This document shows, one piece after another, positions 50,925-60,593 of a DNA stretch of 64,000 bases. The stretch lies in NCBI RefSeq assembly GCF_031178445.1, contig NZ_JAPSIY010000006.1:1-64000 (forward strand), written 5' to 3'. A model generated the notes under the pieces. The model did not search any database. It saw only the letters and a list, made by a program, of their open reading frames with translations, and was not told the origin of the DNA. Source of the stretch: Microbacterium sp. (GTDB taxonomy: Bacteria; Actinomycetota; Actinomycetes; Actinomycetales; Microbacteriaceae). The position numbers and the translations under genes are program-made. Position 1 is the first letter of the stretch. Each line of letters starts with the position of its first letter.

Positions 50925-51593
50925 TCAGCCTTCGCGGCGCCGCACCATCTCGGCGATCCAGGCCGGCGCGAACGGCGACGTGCAGTTGGGCGGCGTCGGG
51001 TAGTCGGCCAGCACCTGCAGCCGCTCGCCGATCTCCAGTGCTCGGGTGCGACGCGCCGGGTCGTGGATGCCGATGTGCGCCAGCGTCTCGTTCATCGCCC
51101 ACTGCTCACGCGCCGGCGCATCCCTGAGTTCGCGCTCGATCCGGTCGAGCAGGGCGTCGAGGTCGAGGCTCTCCGGCTCCTTGACGACCCGCGCGGTGGT
51201 CAGCGACCATGCCGCGGCGCGAGCATCCGGGTCAGCGTCATCGAACCAGCGCTCGCGGAGCCCGCCCGCGAGCGGGGACTTCTTGGCGATGTAGTTCACG
51301 AGCCAGTCGTGCGCCTTGGCGCTGCGCGTGCTGCGCAGCATCCGGTCGATCTCTTCGGCCGACAGTTCGCGGGGCTTCGCGACGAGAAGCCCGAGCAGCT
51401 GGCCGGCCACGTCGTCGCTCTCCCAGAGCTCTCTGGCCAGGTCGGTCGACAGCCCGATCCTCTTCGCCAGGGCGCGCATCTGCGAGAGATTCACTCCGTG
51501 CGCGTCGCCGTGCCGTTCGTTGACGGCGCGGGCCTTGGGGTCCTCGAGCGCGGCGAGCTGAGCGAGCGCCTCAGCGACGGTGGTCGACGGCAT
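50925..51593 (-). CDS. DNA alkylation repair-like (AlkD family, HEAT-like) protein
   Basis: A 222-residue all-helical protein with HEAT-like repeats. Seen are GVNLSQMRALAKRIGLSTDL, ARELWESDDVAGQLLGLLVA, SAKAHDWLVNYIAKKSPLAG and WALNETL-like EQWAMNETLAHIGIHDP, in the AlkD-like family of DNA alkylation repair. Whether it removes alkylated bases (family AlkD does) or only binds DNA is not certain. Single gene, with its own start at ATG 51593. Confidence 0.75.
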   Translation of the reverse strand: MPSTTVAEALAQLAALEDPKARAVNERHGDAHGVNLSQMRALAKRIGLSTDLARELWESDDVAGQLLGLLVAKPRELSAEEIDRMLRSTRSAKAHDWLVNYIAKKSPLAGGLRERWFDDADPDARAAAWSLTTARVVKEPESLDLDALLDRIERELRDAPAREQWAMNETLAHIGIHDPARRTRALEIGERLQVLADYPTPPNCTSPFAPAWIAEMVRRREG

Positions 51594-51701
51594 GCCCCCA
51601 GGGTACGCGGTCGGCCGGCGCGCGAGATGGCCTGGCGTGATGCGCCGCGGGTTGACATCATCGGTCGCAGGCGGTGGCCGTCACCGCAGGGAGGGATGAC
51701 G

Positions 51702-53216
51702 ATGTCCGACCAGATCTTCGTTTACGTCGCACTCGGGCTGTACTTCGCGGCGATGCTTCTCATCGGCTATCTGGCCTATCGGCGTACGACCGACCACGAG
51801 GACTACATGCTGGGCGGGCGCAACCTACCGCCGTGGGTCGCGGCTCTCAGCGCCGGCGCATCCGACATGTCGGGCTGGCTCGTGATGGGCCTGCCCGGAG
51901 CCATCTACCTCTCCGGACTCATCGAGGCCTGGATCGCCGTCGGTCTCACCATCGGCGCGTATCTGAACTGGCTCCTGGTCGCGCCTCGACTGCGTGCCTA
52001 CACCGAGGTCTCGCGCAACTCGATCACCGTGCCGAGCTTCTTCGAGAACCGGCTGCGTGATTCGAGCCGGATGCTCCGGGTGCTCGCGGGCCTCGTCGTC
52101 CTGGTGTTCTTCACCCTCTACATCTCGTCGGGCATGGTCGCGGGCGGCAAGTTCTTCGAGAGCTCCTTCAACGGCGACTACCTCACCGGAATGCTGCTGG
52201 TCGGCGGCATCACGCTGCTGTACACCCTGTTCGGCGGGTTCCTCGGAGCATCCCTCACCGATGTGGTGCAGGGCCTGATGATGGTCGTCGCGCTGATCGT
52301 GGTGCCCATCTTCGCCGTGATCGCGATCGGCGACCTCGGCGAGACCGGTCGGCTGATCTCCGAGAACGCCGGCCCTGCGCACCTGTCGTTCCTCGGCGGA
52401 ACGGCCGTGACCGGCGGTACGATCCTCGCGATCGTCTCGTCGCTCGCGTGGGGGCTCGGCTACTTCGGTCAGCCGCACATCATCGTGCGGTTCATGGCGT
52501 TGCGCTCTCCGCAGGAGGCGAAGAGCGCCCGCCGGATCGGCATCTCCTGGATGGTCGTCTCGATGTTCGGGGCGATCATCTCCGGCATCGTCGGCATCGC
52601 CTACGTCGCGGCCAAGGGCATCGACCTCGGTGATCCAGAGACGGTCGTGCTGATCATGTCGACGACGCTGCTGCATCCGTTCGTCGCCGGCATCGTGCTC
52701 GCCGCCGTGCTCGCGGCCATCATGAGCACGATCTCCAGCCAGCTGATCGTGTGCTCGTCGGCGCTGGTGGAAGACCTCTACCGGGTGTTCCGTCGGACGC
52801 CGCCTTCGCAGAGGCGACTTGTGCTGATGGGACGGATCGCGGTGCTCGTCGTCGCTGTCATCGCGATCGTGCTGGCCATCACCCCGAACGACACGATCCT
52901 CGGTCTGGTGTCGTTCGCATGGGCTGGCTTCGGCGCCGCGTTCGGTCCTGTCATCCTGCTCAGCCTGTTCTGGCGGAAGCTCACGAACTGGGGCGCACTG
53001 GCGGGGATGTTCGTCGGCGCGGTGACCGTGTTCGTGTGGAAGGCACTGGACACCGGACTGTACGAGCTGCTCCCCGCGTTCGTGCTCGCGATGATCACAG
53101 CGGTCGTGGTGAGCCTCGCCACCTATCGGCACAACGCCGAGATACAGCAGGAGTTCACCGATACCGGCACCATGCTCGCCGTGCCGCGTCCGCACGCGGT
53201 GGGCGATACGCCGTGA
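51702..53216 (+). CDS. putP: Sodium/proline symporter
   Basis: A 504-residue SSS-family transporter with about 13 helices. Typical are ALSAGASDMSGWLVMGLPGA in helix 2 (Na+ and proline contacts), TLYISSGMVAGGKFFE, GFLGASLTDVVQGLMMVVAL, FGQPHIIVRFMALRS and AAIMSTISSQLIVCSSALVE, DLYR near the end. Imports proline with Na+ across the plasma membrane. ATG 51702 is preferred to 51696 because GGGAGGG lies 6 nt upstream. It stands alone; no proline dehydrogenase gene is close. Confidence 0.92.
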   Translation: MSDQIFVYVALGLYFAAMLLIGYLAYRRTTDHEDYMLGGRNLPPWVAALSAGASDMSGWLVMGLPGAIYLSGLIEAWIAVGLTIGAYLNWLLVAPRLRAYTEVSRNSITVPSFFENRLRDSSRMLRVLAGLVVLVFFTLYISSGMVAGGKFFESSFNGDYLTGMLLVGGITLLYTLFGGFLGASLTDVVQGLMMVVALIVVPIFAVIAIGDLGETGRLISENAGPAHLSFLGGTAVTGGTILAIVSSLAWGLGYFGQPHIIVRFMALRSPQEAKSARRIGISWMVVSMFGAIISGIVGIAYVAAKGIDLGDPETVVLIMSTTLLHPFVAGIVLAAVLAAIMSTISSQLIVCSSALVEDLYRVFRRTPPSQRRLVLMGRIAVLVVAVIAIVLAITPNDTILGLVSFAWAGFGAAFGPVILLSLFWRKLTNWGALAGMFVGAVTVFVWKALDTGLYELLPAFVLAMITAVVVSLATYRHNAEIQQEFTDTGTMLAVPRPHAVGDTP

Positions 53217-53237
53217 GTCGCTGAGGTCGTCTGCGGG

Positions 53238-55979
53238 TCAGCCGCATACCGCCTCGGCATCAGCCCAGTCCGCACGATCCCACCACTCAGCCTGGCCGGC
53301 CGGTGAGCCGGCGGCGTTGGGGTCGACGACCAGTGTGAGCATCTGCGCCCCCGTTACGTCGACCGACACGTGCGCCGAGAGGCCCTTCGTCATCGCGCCG
53401 CTGTCATAACGCAGCTCGCCGTCTGCGAGCACACGGAAGATCACGTTGGGACTCGCGCCCGCCTTGTTCATGATGTCGTCGATGCCGACCGTCGCGGTGA
53501 ACCGCGAGCACTGTCCGCCGAGGTGGAAGGAGATCGTTGTGGGCGAATTGACGCCGAGTCCCTTCTCGTACTGCACACCTGCGATGCGGATGGGCTGGCC
53601 ATCGCCGGCCGCGGCTTCTCCGATCTCCGTGTCACGCTCGACCGGGCCGTACGACGGATTGATGTCGATCGCGGCGAACGGCAGGTCGGAGAGGAAGTGC
53701 GTTCCGGCCGACGGAGGCGCGGGCAGCTCGCGCGCCGTGGCCAGGTGCGCGGCCTGCGCTCGTTCTGCCAGCGCGATGATGTCGCCGTCCGGATCCGTCA
53801 GGAACCCGGAGCGATCGGTGGACGTTGTGAACTCGGCTCCCACCGCATACCAGTCGATTCGCGCGGGCGCTCTGCCGGTATCGAACGACGTCTGGATGCT
53901 GTCGAAGAAGCGCATCCAACGATCCTTGTAATAGGTTCCGACGAGCCCCTGCCACTCGCGGTTCGCGTAGTCGTTCAAGCCCGCGCTCCCTGCGTTGCGG
54001 TCGCCCCAGGTGGTGACGATCGACCGAGCGTCGAACTCGAGCCGGTCGGCCTCGGAAGAGTCTGCGGCGGCCGCGCGAGCGTCGGCGATCCAGCGGCCCA
54101 GAAGCATCTGCGGCTGTGTGCCCGCTATGGCGTCGAGCAGATCGATGTTCGCCAGCCATTTCGCGCTGAGTGCGGTGAAGGCAGCGCGGTCGCGCATACC
54201 GTACGCCTCCTGCAGTTGCGGAAGCAGCAGCCTCGAGGTGTTCGACGTCACCTGCCTGGCGACGTCCATGAGGTCGTAGCGATAGGCGGCATTGGCGCCG
54301 GCGGTCGGTGCGGCGGCGAGCAGATGTTCCAGCGCTTCGGCGAAGCGCTGCGGGTCATAGGAGAAGGAGCCCGGTGACCAGGTCGCGGCACGTGACGCGC
54401 TCAGCGACGGCGTCGCCCCGAACAGCCCGTCGTGCGCCTCGCTGTAGGAGTCGTTGTCGGGCAGCGTGTACGCGGTCTCGGCGAGGATGCGCCAGGCGGC
54501 CTTGAGTTCGGCGTCCACGACACCGTAGCGACGCTCGGTCCACGCGTCGAACCATGTATCGATGTCGACCGGGCCCTCCCGCCAGGCCAGGCCTGCGAAG
54601 AAGTCGAGCGCGACCGGGTTGTTCAACCCGCCCTCCGGCATGGCGGCGATGCCGTCGACGCGACTGCCGTCCTTGTCGAGCCACTCGTAGTACCGCTCGT
54701 TCCAGGTGGTGAGTTCGGCGCCCATCGTCGTATGACCGCCGAAGTTCCAGATCGTGCCGAAGGCGTACGGCACGCCGCTCCACTGCCGCTCCAGGTCGGA
54801 TCGACCGTCGTAGCGGTCCGAAAGGCCGTCGACGATGAAGGTCGTGGCCGGGTCGACCGCGGCCGCGACGTCGGCAGGCGGATTGTTCTGCCACCCGAGC
54901 AGCACCCACGTCGCCCCGGGATGCGCTGTCTGCAGAGCGGCCTCGATGGCCCGAGTGGCCGCGGGGACATCCACCGACCCGCGTCGGCCGCCCTCGTGAA
55001 GCACATCCATCTTGTACGCGCCGGAGGCTCCGAGGAGACGCTCGGACGTCTGATAGAACTCAGAGGCGATCCGGGCGAACGCGTCGGAGTTGGGATCGAG
55101 CCAACCCGGGCGCCGGAAGCCGACCCAATCGCCCTGCGGCTCGACGCGGGCATCGGGGTTGCGCTCGGCGAAATCGGTCGGCACTGTGCCGAAGTATCCG
55201 GGCAGCACCGGCGTCATTCCCAGCTCTCGAAGGCGGTCGGCGATCTTCCTGCCGAGCTTCGCGCGTGCGTCGAGGAGCGACTCGCTGGTCCCGGCCGGAT
55301 ATCCCGACATGTTCTGCAGGAGCCACCATGGCTGGTGCGAGGGCAGCGGGATCCATGCCCTCGCCTCCTCGTCTGTGTACCCGAACTCCTGCAGCACCTC
55401 GGCGTAGACGGCCTCCGATCCCACGGGCATGAACACCTCGTTGAATCCCAGGGCGGCGAGTTCGTCGATCTCGCGCTGCCACTGTTCCCAAGTCCGGTAG
55501 GCGCCCGTATAGCCGTCTTCCGTGTCGTTCCCGTAGAAGCGATGCGAGACGTTCGAGGTCGCGCGGATAGGCTGCTGCGGAAGTGGCAGCCGCGCAGCGG
55601 AGTCGATGTTGCGTGCGTTCCACGAGATCGACTGGCCGACGGTCCCGAGATAGGCGTTGGTGGCCGTGATCGCGGTGGCGGGATCTGTGGCGGCTATGCG
55701 CACGTGGTTGCGCTTGGATGTCACCTCGTAACGGTCGACGTCGCCGGTCCGCGGCATCGTCACCAGGTCGAACGCATCAGCGTTGTCACCGAGGATGCGC
55801 TCCAGTGCGGCGCGGGCGGGCTCGAGGGATTCATCGGTCTGCGCCGGGACCCGCAGGTTCGCATACCGGACGCGTTCGTCGTCGGCGTTCGCCGCGGACG
55901 TGGCTCCGAAGGTCGCCAGCGCGACGGCGGCGACGGATGCGGTCAGCGCGAGCAGTGCTCTGCGCGGCGTTGGAGACAT
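53238..55979 (-). CDS. Secreted alpha-N-acetylglucosaminidase (GH89) with NPCBM domain
   Basis: A 913-residue exo-enzyme that would remove terminal alpha-linked GlcNAc, as found on gastric mucin. Signal peptide about 1-32 (cleavage ANA-DD). N-terminal GH89 domain, central catalytic barrel (TSNVSHRFYGNDTEDGYTGA, PSHQPWWLLQNMSGYP), and predicted catalytic Glu329 (DVLHEGG) and Glu449 (AMPEGGLNNP), 120 residues apart as in characterised GH89 enzymes. C-terminal NPCBM/sugar-binding domain from about 760 (INPSYGPVERD to EWWDRADWADAEAVCG). A TGTTTGCG operator lies 27 nt upstream. Confidence 0.92.
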   Translation of the reverse strand: MSPTPRRALLALTASVAAVALATFGATSAANADDERVRYANLRVPAQTDESLEPARAALERILGDNADAFDLVTMPRTGDVDRYEVTSKRNHVRIAATDPATAITATNAYLGTVGQSISWNARNIDSAARLPLPQQPIRATSNVSHRFYGNDTEDGYTGAYRTWEQWQREIDELAALGFNEVFMPVGSEAVYAEVLQEFGYTDEEARAWIPLPSHQPWWLLQNMSGYPAGTSESLLDARAKLGRKIADRLRELGMTPVLPGYFGTVPTDFAERNPDARVEPQGDWVGFRRPGWLDPNSDAFARIASEFYQTSERLLGASGAYKMDVLHEGGRRGSVDVPAATRAIEAALQTAHPGATWVLLGWQNNPPADVAAAVDPATTFIVDGLSDRYDGRSDLERQWSGVPYAFGTIWNFGGHTTMGAELTTWNERYYEWLDKDGSRVDGIAAMPEGGLNNPVALDFFAGLAWREGPVDIDTWFDAWTERRYGVVDAELKAAWRILAETAYTLPDNDSYSEAHDGLFGATPSLSASRAATWSPGSFSYDPQRFAEALEHLLAAAPTAGANAAYRYDLMDVARQVTSNTSRLLLPQLQEAYGMRDRAAFTALSAKWLANIDLLDAIAGTQPQMLLGRWIADARAAAADSSEADRLEFDARSIVTTWGDRNAGSAGLNDYANREWQGLVGTYYKDRWMRFFDSIQTSFDTGRAPARIDWYAVGAEFTTSTDRSGFLTDPDGDIIALAERAQAAHLATARELPAPPSAGTHFLSDLPFAAIDINPSYGPVERDTEIGEAAAGDGQPIRIAGVQYEKGLGVNSPTTISFHLGGQCSRFTATVGIDDIMNKAGASPNVIFRVLADGELRYDSGAMTKGLSAHVSVDVTGAQMLTLVVDPNAAGSPAGQAEWWDRADWADAEAVCG

Positions 55980-56005
55980 CTTCGTCCTTTCGCCCGGTTA
56001 CCCGG

Positions 56006-56019
56006 TGTTTGCGTTCCCA
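56006..56019. promoter_or_regulatory. LacI-type operator at GH89 promoter
   Basis: TGTTTGCGTTCCCA, 27-40 nt upstream of the GH89 start on the minus strand. The half-site TGTTTGCG is identical to those at 56115-56128 and 61688-61701. Confidence 0.6.
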
Positions 56020-56114
56020 TAGTCTGGCGGCGATCCAGATACCGCGCAAGAGTCGTGAAATCAATCGGATCTAAAGAGCTCGTCGTCGAGAAGCGTAACG
56101 TCGACCTGATCTCT

Positions 56115-56128
56115 TGTTTCCGCAAACA
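56115..56128. promoter_or_regulatory. LacI-type operator at GH101 promoter
   Basis: TGTTTCCGCAAACA, a near-perfect palindrome; its reverse complement is TGTTTGCGGAAACA. It ends 49 nt before the GH101 start, so it can control that gene, and with 56006 the whole divergent promoter region. Confidence 0.65.
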
Positions 56129-56176
56129 TTCTCTGAGATCATCGTCAGCGAGGTCGCCGATTCGAAGGAGAACAGG

Positions 56177-59100
56177 GTGAAGACAACGCAGAGACGCTGG
56201 ACGGGGGTGGGTCTGGCGTGCGCGGTTGTGGCTGCCGGCCTCTCGGCCTTCAGCGCGAGCCCCGCACTGGCCGTGGACGAGGGCGAGGTGGTACTTCGAA
56301 CCGGCGTGCTCGAGGTGCACGCCGCCACCGGGTTCCCGCAGGTCGTGTCGTACATCGACCGCGCCAGTGGCGCCGCGATGCGCGGCAACGACACCGTTCT
56401 CACGGCGGTCGAGATCAACGGCACGTCACAGCCGGTCGACGTCTCGCACAGTGAGATCGATTCGAGCACCGTCGAGTACGTGCTGACACCCACCGCCCTC
56501 GACGACGTGCGGCTCACTGCGAGGCTCAGCGTGAAGAAGAACATCGTCACGCTGGCCTTCACCGACATCCACGACCCGGCACAGCAGGTCAAGACCCTGC
56601 GCATCCCGGGTCAGAACCTGGTCACGGTGTCGTCGGCCGATGAGGGATCAGCCGTCGCCGCCGCCAACCTCTCGGTCGACCGGGCGGTCTCGGGAGACAC
56701 GTTCATCCCCGTCACCGCCGCGACGCCGCTGGACGCGAAGCCGGTCTCGTCGAACACGATCATCGCGAACACCGGGCGGCTCGCCGCCGCCTTCACCACC
56801 AATGCGCTCTACGACTCCTCGTCGGGGCCCGCGAACAAGGACTCCGGCAACTTCTGGCGTCAGGCGGTGAAGGACGGCGACGAGGTCGAGATCGGCATCT
56901 CGAGCGGACAGTGGCTGCACCGCGCCGCGGAATCGACCGACACCGAGGACCTGCCCTGGGTCAAGGTGGCCATCACACCTGACGCCAACGCCGACGACAT
57001 CGTCGATTGGCAGGACGGGGCGATCGCCCTGCGTGACCTGCGCGTCGCTCCGTACAAGGGCGATCAGACGCCGGACAACGTCATCACCCACATCCCGTTC
57101 AACTTCGCCTCACAGGCCACCCACCCCTTCCTGCGCACGCTCGACGACGTGAAGCGCATCGCGCAGAACACCGACGGTCTGGGCCAGGTCGCAATGCTCA
57201 AGGGCTACACGAGCGAAGGCCACGACTCGGCCAACACCGACTACGGTGACAACTTCAACGAGCGCGCCGGCGGCCTCGATGAGCTCAACGCCGCGCTCGA
57301 GGCCGGTGAGAAATGGAACGCCTCGTTCGGCGTGCACATCAACGCCACGGAGATCTACCCGGAGGCGAACTCGTTCAGCGACGAGATCATGAATCCCAAG
57401 GCGCCGGGGTGGAACTGGCTCGACCAGTCGTACTACATCGACCAGCGCTACGACCGGCTCTCGGGCCAGCTCGACGAGCGCGTCGGCGAGCTCGCCGACG
57501 CCACCCACGACAACCTCGACTTCGTCTACGTCGACGTCTACTACGAATACGGCTGGCTCGCCAAGACCCTGCAGGACTCGCTGATCGACCACGGCTTCCG
57601 CATCGGATCGGAGTGGGCCGACAAGCTGTCGGCCAACAACACGTGGTCCCACTGGGCCAACGATGAGAAGTACGGCGGCTCGACGAACAAGGGCGTCAAC
57701 TCCAAGATCCTGCGGTTCGTGAACAACACCCAGGCCGACGTCTGGAACCCCGACCCCCGTCTGGGCACCAGCCACATCGTCGAGTTCGAGGGCTGGACCG
57801 GGCAGAACGACTTCAACGCCTTCCTCAAGAACGTGTGGGAGGCGAACGTCCCCGCAAAGTTCCTGCAGCACCACGAGATCACCCGTTGGACCGATGAGGC
57901 GATCGTCTTCGAGGACGGTGTGCGCGCCACCGGAACCACTGCGGCGAACCGTTCGATAACGGTCGACGGCGCCGAGGTCCTGCGCGGGGGAAGCTACCTG
58001 CTGCCGTGGTCTTCGAAGGAGGGCGGCAAGGTCGACAAGCTCTACCACTACAACCCGGCGGGCGGTTCCACGACCTGGACGCTCACCGAGCCGTTCGCAG
58101 ACGCTGCGTCTGTACAGCTGTTCTCTCTCGGAGACGGCGGGCGCACGAAGGTCGCCGACGTTCCCGTCTTCGACGGTGCCGTGACGATCGACGCCAAGGC
58201 GGGGCAGCCGTACGTGCTGGTCGCCGGCAAGAAGGCGGATGCCGCCAGTGTCCTGCCGAAGAAGGTCCGCTTCGGCCAGGGCACCCCGGTGGTCGACCCG
58301 GGTTTCAACCTGACCGATCTCGATGCCTGGAACCCGGCCGGCGAGGTCTCGATCGAGCGCGACTCCCGCGGGCGCCGCTCCGCTCTGTTCGGTGCCGGTG
58401 AGGCGTCCCTGCACCAGCGACTGCGCGAGCTCGCCGCAGGCGAGTACACCGCCAGTGCCTGGGTCGGCGTCGACAAGGACAAAACCCGGCCCACGACGCT
58501 CAGCGTCGACGTGCCGGGTGGCGCCGATGCCGAGGTTGCGATCGACTCCTCCAACGCCGTGAACTACATGGCATCTGATGAATGGCATGGCACCACCCTG
58601 CAGCGCCTGCGGGTGCACTTCACTGTGCCCGCCGACGGCGCCCGCCCGACACTGAAGATCACCGCGGGTGACGGCGACGCCGCCGTGCGCGTCGACGATG
58701 TGCGCATCGTGAGGGCCGCGGCCCCTGAACTCGGGGACGGCGTGATCGCCCGCGAGGACTTCGAGGACGTGGATGCCGGATGGGGCCCGTTCATCAAGGG
58801 CAACGCCGGAGGCACCACCGACCCGCGCACCCACATCGCCAAGCGCAACGACTACACGCAGAAGGGCTGGAACGGCCGCAAGATCGACAACATCCTCAAC
58901 GGCGAATGGTCGCTCATGGCGCACCAGGAGAACTCCGGGCTGGTCTACCGCACGAGCGAGTACACCGTGCCCTTCGAACCCGGCCACCGCTACCGGGTGT
59001 CGTTCGACCATCAGTCGACCGCAGCGGGACAGTATGCGTGGGTCACCGGATACGACTCCAGCACCGGACCCCGGGTGACCCAGCGCGCGCCGTTCGGTGC

Positions 59101-60517
59101 CGTGCACGAGACCACGCGCTTCGAGCAGATCGTCGAGGCGAGCTACTGCGGCGACACCTTCGTCGGTCTCGAGCGCATCGCCGGCGGTGCGGCCGACCTG
59201 ATCCTGGATGACTTCCTCGTCGAGGACCTCGGAGAATCCGACGCTGTGCCGGCGTGCGCGCAGCTGAGCGGCAAGCTCACCGGCGATGTGATCCAGCAGG
59301 GCACACCGAGTACGTACACCACGACGTTCGTGTCGGACGAGCCTGCACCGATCTCCGACGTCACGGTCTCGCTGAGCCTTCCCGAGGGCTGGACGGCCGA
59401 GGCCGTCACCGCGGCGACGGCAGCGACGCTCGCGTCGAAGGGAACGCTGGTCACGCAGTGGCGCATCGTCGCTCCGGCCGAGGCCGATGGCACCTATGAC
59501 ATCAAGGCGTCGGCGACGTACACGACCACGGCCGAGCCCATCGGCACCCGCTCCGTGCAGAACGTGACCCAGGTGAAGACACTGCCGAAGCCGCCGACAA
59601 GCACCGTGTTCGCGAGCGATCACGACTGGGTCAGCGCGACGAACGGCTGGGGACCGGTGGAGCGCGACATGTCCAACGGTCCGCAGGGCGCAGGTGACGG
59701 CACCGCGCTGACGCTGAACGGCCAGGTGTTCGACAAGGGGATCGGTGCGCACGCGCCCAGCAACGTGAAGTACTTCCTGGGTGGGAAGTGCACCGCGTTC
59801 ACTGCAAGCGTCGGCATCGATGATGCACAGCCCAGCCGTGGATCGGTGGTCTTCTCGGTGAAGGTCGACGGACGCACCGTCGTCACCTCGCCGCTCATGA
59901 AGCCCACCAGCCAGACGTTCGCCCTGACGGCCGACGTCACCGGCGGCCAGTTCGTCGAGCTGATCGCCGGCGACGGCGGCGACGGCAACGGAAACGACCA
60001 CGCCGACTGGGCAGACGCGAAGTTCACGTGCGGCGACGGGACCACCACCCCGGGCGGCCCCACCGCGCCGAAGGGCACTGTGTACGTCAGCGACCTGCCC
60101 TTCCTCAGCGAGGCGAACGGCTGGGGTCCGGTCGAGCGCGACATGTCGAACGGTGAGGACGCCGCCGGCGACGGCTCGCCCCTCACCATCGGCGGCGTGA
60201 CGTTCGAGAAGGGTCTCGGCACGCACGCCGACTCGTCGGTGAAGGTGTTCCTGGGCGGGCAGTGCTCGACCCTGACCGCCACGGTCGGGCTCGACGACTC
60301 GAAGGATGAGAAGGGCGAGGGAGATGTGATCTTCCGGGTGATCGGCGACGGCGACGTGCTGCACGACACCGGGTCGATCACGTGGGACGACCCTGGCACT
60401 CCGATCTCCGTCGACGTCTCAGGCGTCGAGGTCCTGGAGCTCGCAGTCGACACCAACGGCGTGAACTACCGCGACCACGCGAACTGGGCCGACGCGAAGC
60501 TCGCCTGCGCGCCGTAA
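56177..60517 (+). CDS. Secreted endo-alpha-N-acetylgalactosaminidase (GH101)
   Basis: A 1446-residue enzyme predicted to release core-1 disaccharide (Gal-beta1,3-GalNAc) from Ser/Thr of glycoproteins. Signal peptide about 1-32 (PALA-VDEG). Catalytic barrel about 290-620 with Asp453 as nucleophile (YVDVYYEYG) and Glu479 as acid/base (IGSEWAD); the loop between them is about 6 residues shorter than in well-known members. Then carbohydrate-binding beta domains, a GH101-type galactose-binding module and two tandem NPCBM domains (about 1142-1285 and 1299-1446), each with NGWGPVERDMSNG. No wall-anchor motif, so freely secreted. GTG 56177 follows GAAGGAGA. Confidence 0.93.
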   Translation: MKTTQRRWTGVGLACAVVAAGLSAFSASPALAVDEGEVVLRTGVLEVHAATGFPQVVSYIDRASGAAMRGNDTVLTAVEINGTSQPVDVSHSEIDSSTVEYVLTPTALDDVRLTARLSVKKNIVTLAFTDIHDPAQQVKTLRIPGQNLVTVSSADEGSAVAAANLSVDRAVSGDTFIPVTAATPLDAKPVSSNTIIANTGRLAAAFTTNALYDSSSGPANKDSGNFWRQAVKDGDEVEIGISSGQWLHRAAESTDTEDLPWVKVAITPDANADDIVDWQDGAIALRDLRVAPYKGDQTPDNVITHIPFNFASQATHPFLRTLDDVKRIAQNTDGLGQVAMLKGYTSEGHDSANTDYGDNFNERAGGLDELNAALEAGEKWNASFGVHINATEIYPEANSFSDEIMNPKAPGWNWLDQSYYIDQRYDRLSGQLDERVGELADATHDNLDFVYVDVYYEYGWLAKTLQDSLIDHGFRIGSEWADKLSANNTWSHWANDEKYGGSTNKGVNSKILRFVNNTQADVWNPDPRLGTSHIVEFEGWTGQNDFNAFLKNVWEANVPAKFLQHHEITRWTDEAIVFEDGVRATGTTAANRSITVDGAEVLRGGSYLLPWSSKEGGKVDKLYHYNPAGGSTTWTLTEPFADAASVQLFSLGDGGRTKVADVPVFDGAVTIDAKAGQPYVLVAGKKADAASVLPKKVRFGQGTPVVDPGFNLTDLDAWNPAGEVSIERDSRGRRSALFGAGEASLHQRLRELAAGEYTASAWVGVDKDKTRPTTLSVDVPGGADAEVAIDSSNAVNYMASDEWHGTTLQRLRVHFTVPADGARPTLKITAGDGDAAVRVDDVRIVRAAAPELGDGVIAREDFEDVDAGWGPFIKGNAGGTTDPRTHIAKRNDYTQKGWNGRKIDNILNGEWSLMAHQENSGLVYRTSEYTVPFEPGHRYRVSFDHQSTAAGQYAWVTGYDSSTGPRVTQRAPFGAVHETTRFEQIVEASYCGDTFVGLERIAGGAADLILDDFLVEDLGESDAVPACAQLSGKLTGDVIQQGTPSTYTTTFVSDEPAPISDVTVSLSLPEGWTAEAVTAATAATLASKGTLVTQWRIVAPAEADGTYDIKASATYTTTAEPIGTRSVQNVTQVKTLPKPPTSTVFASDHDWVSATNGWGPVERDMSNGPQGAGDGTALTLNGQVFDKGIGAHAPSNVKYFLGGKCTAFTASVGIDDAQPSRGSVVFSVKVDGRTVVTSPLMKPTSQTFALTADVTGGQFVELIAGDGGDGNGNDHADWADAKFTCGDGTTTPGGPTAPKGTVYVSDLPFLSEANGWGPVERDMSNGEDAAGDGSPLTIGGVTFEKGLGTHADSSVKVFLGGQCSTLTATVGLDDSKDEKGEGDVIFRVIGDGDVLHDTGSITWDDPGTPISVDVSGVEVLELAVDTNGVNYRDHANWADAKLACAP

Positions 60518-60529
60518 GGCGGCAGGGAT

Positions 60530-60566
60530 GAGAGGGCGGATGCTGCACTGCGGCATCCGCCCTCTC
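60530..60566. terminator. Bidirectional terminator after GH101 and LacI genes
   Basis: Perfect 14-bp stem GAGAGGGCGGATGC / GCATCCGCCCTCTC (60530-60543, 60553-60566) with a 9-nt loop, between the convergent GH101 and LacI genes. Confidence 0.75.
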
Positions 60567-60593
60567 CGTCCGCCGCTGATCGGGAGGCGCTTC

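Noticed and set aside
50064..51701. 546-codon upstream extension of the putP reading frame
   Set aside because: The PutP homology begins at 51702 after a good ribosome site; the extension is Arg-rich out-of-frame translation of other genes.
57110..60364. Very long minus-strand reading frame opposite the GH101 gene (1084 codons)
   Set aside because: It mirrors the GH101 codons, has no ribosome site or recognisable domain, and its composition is the usual artefact of high-GC antisense frames.
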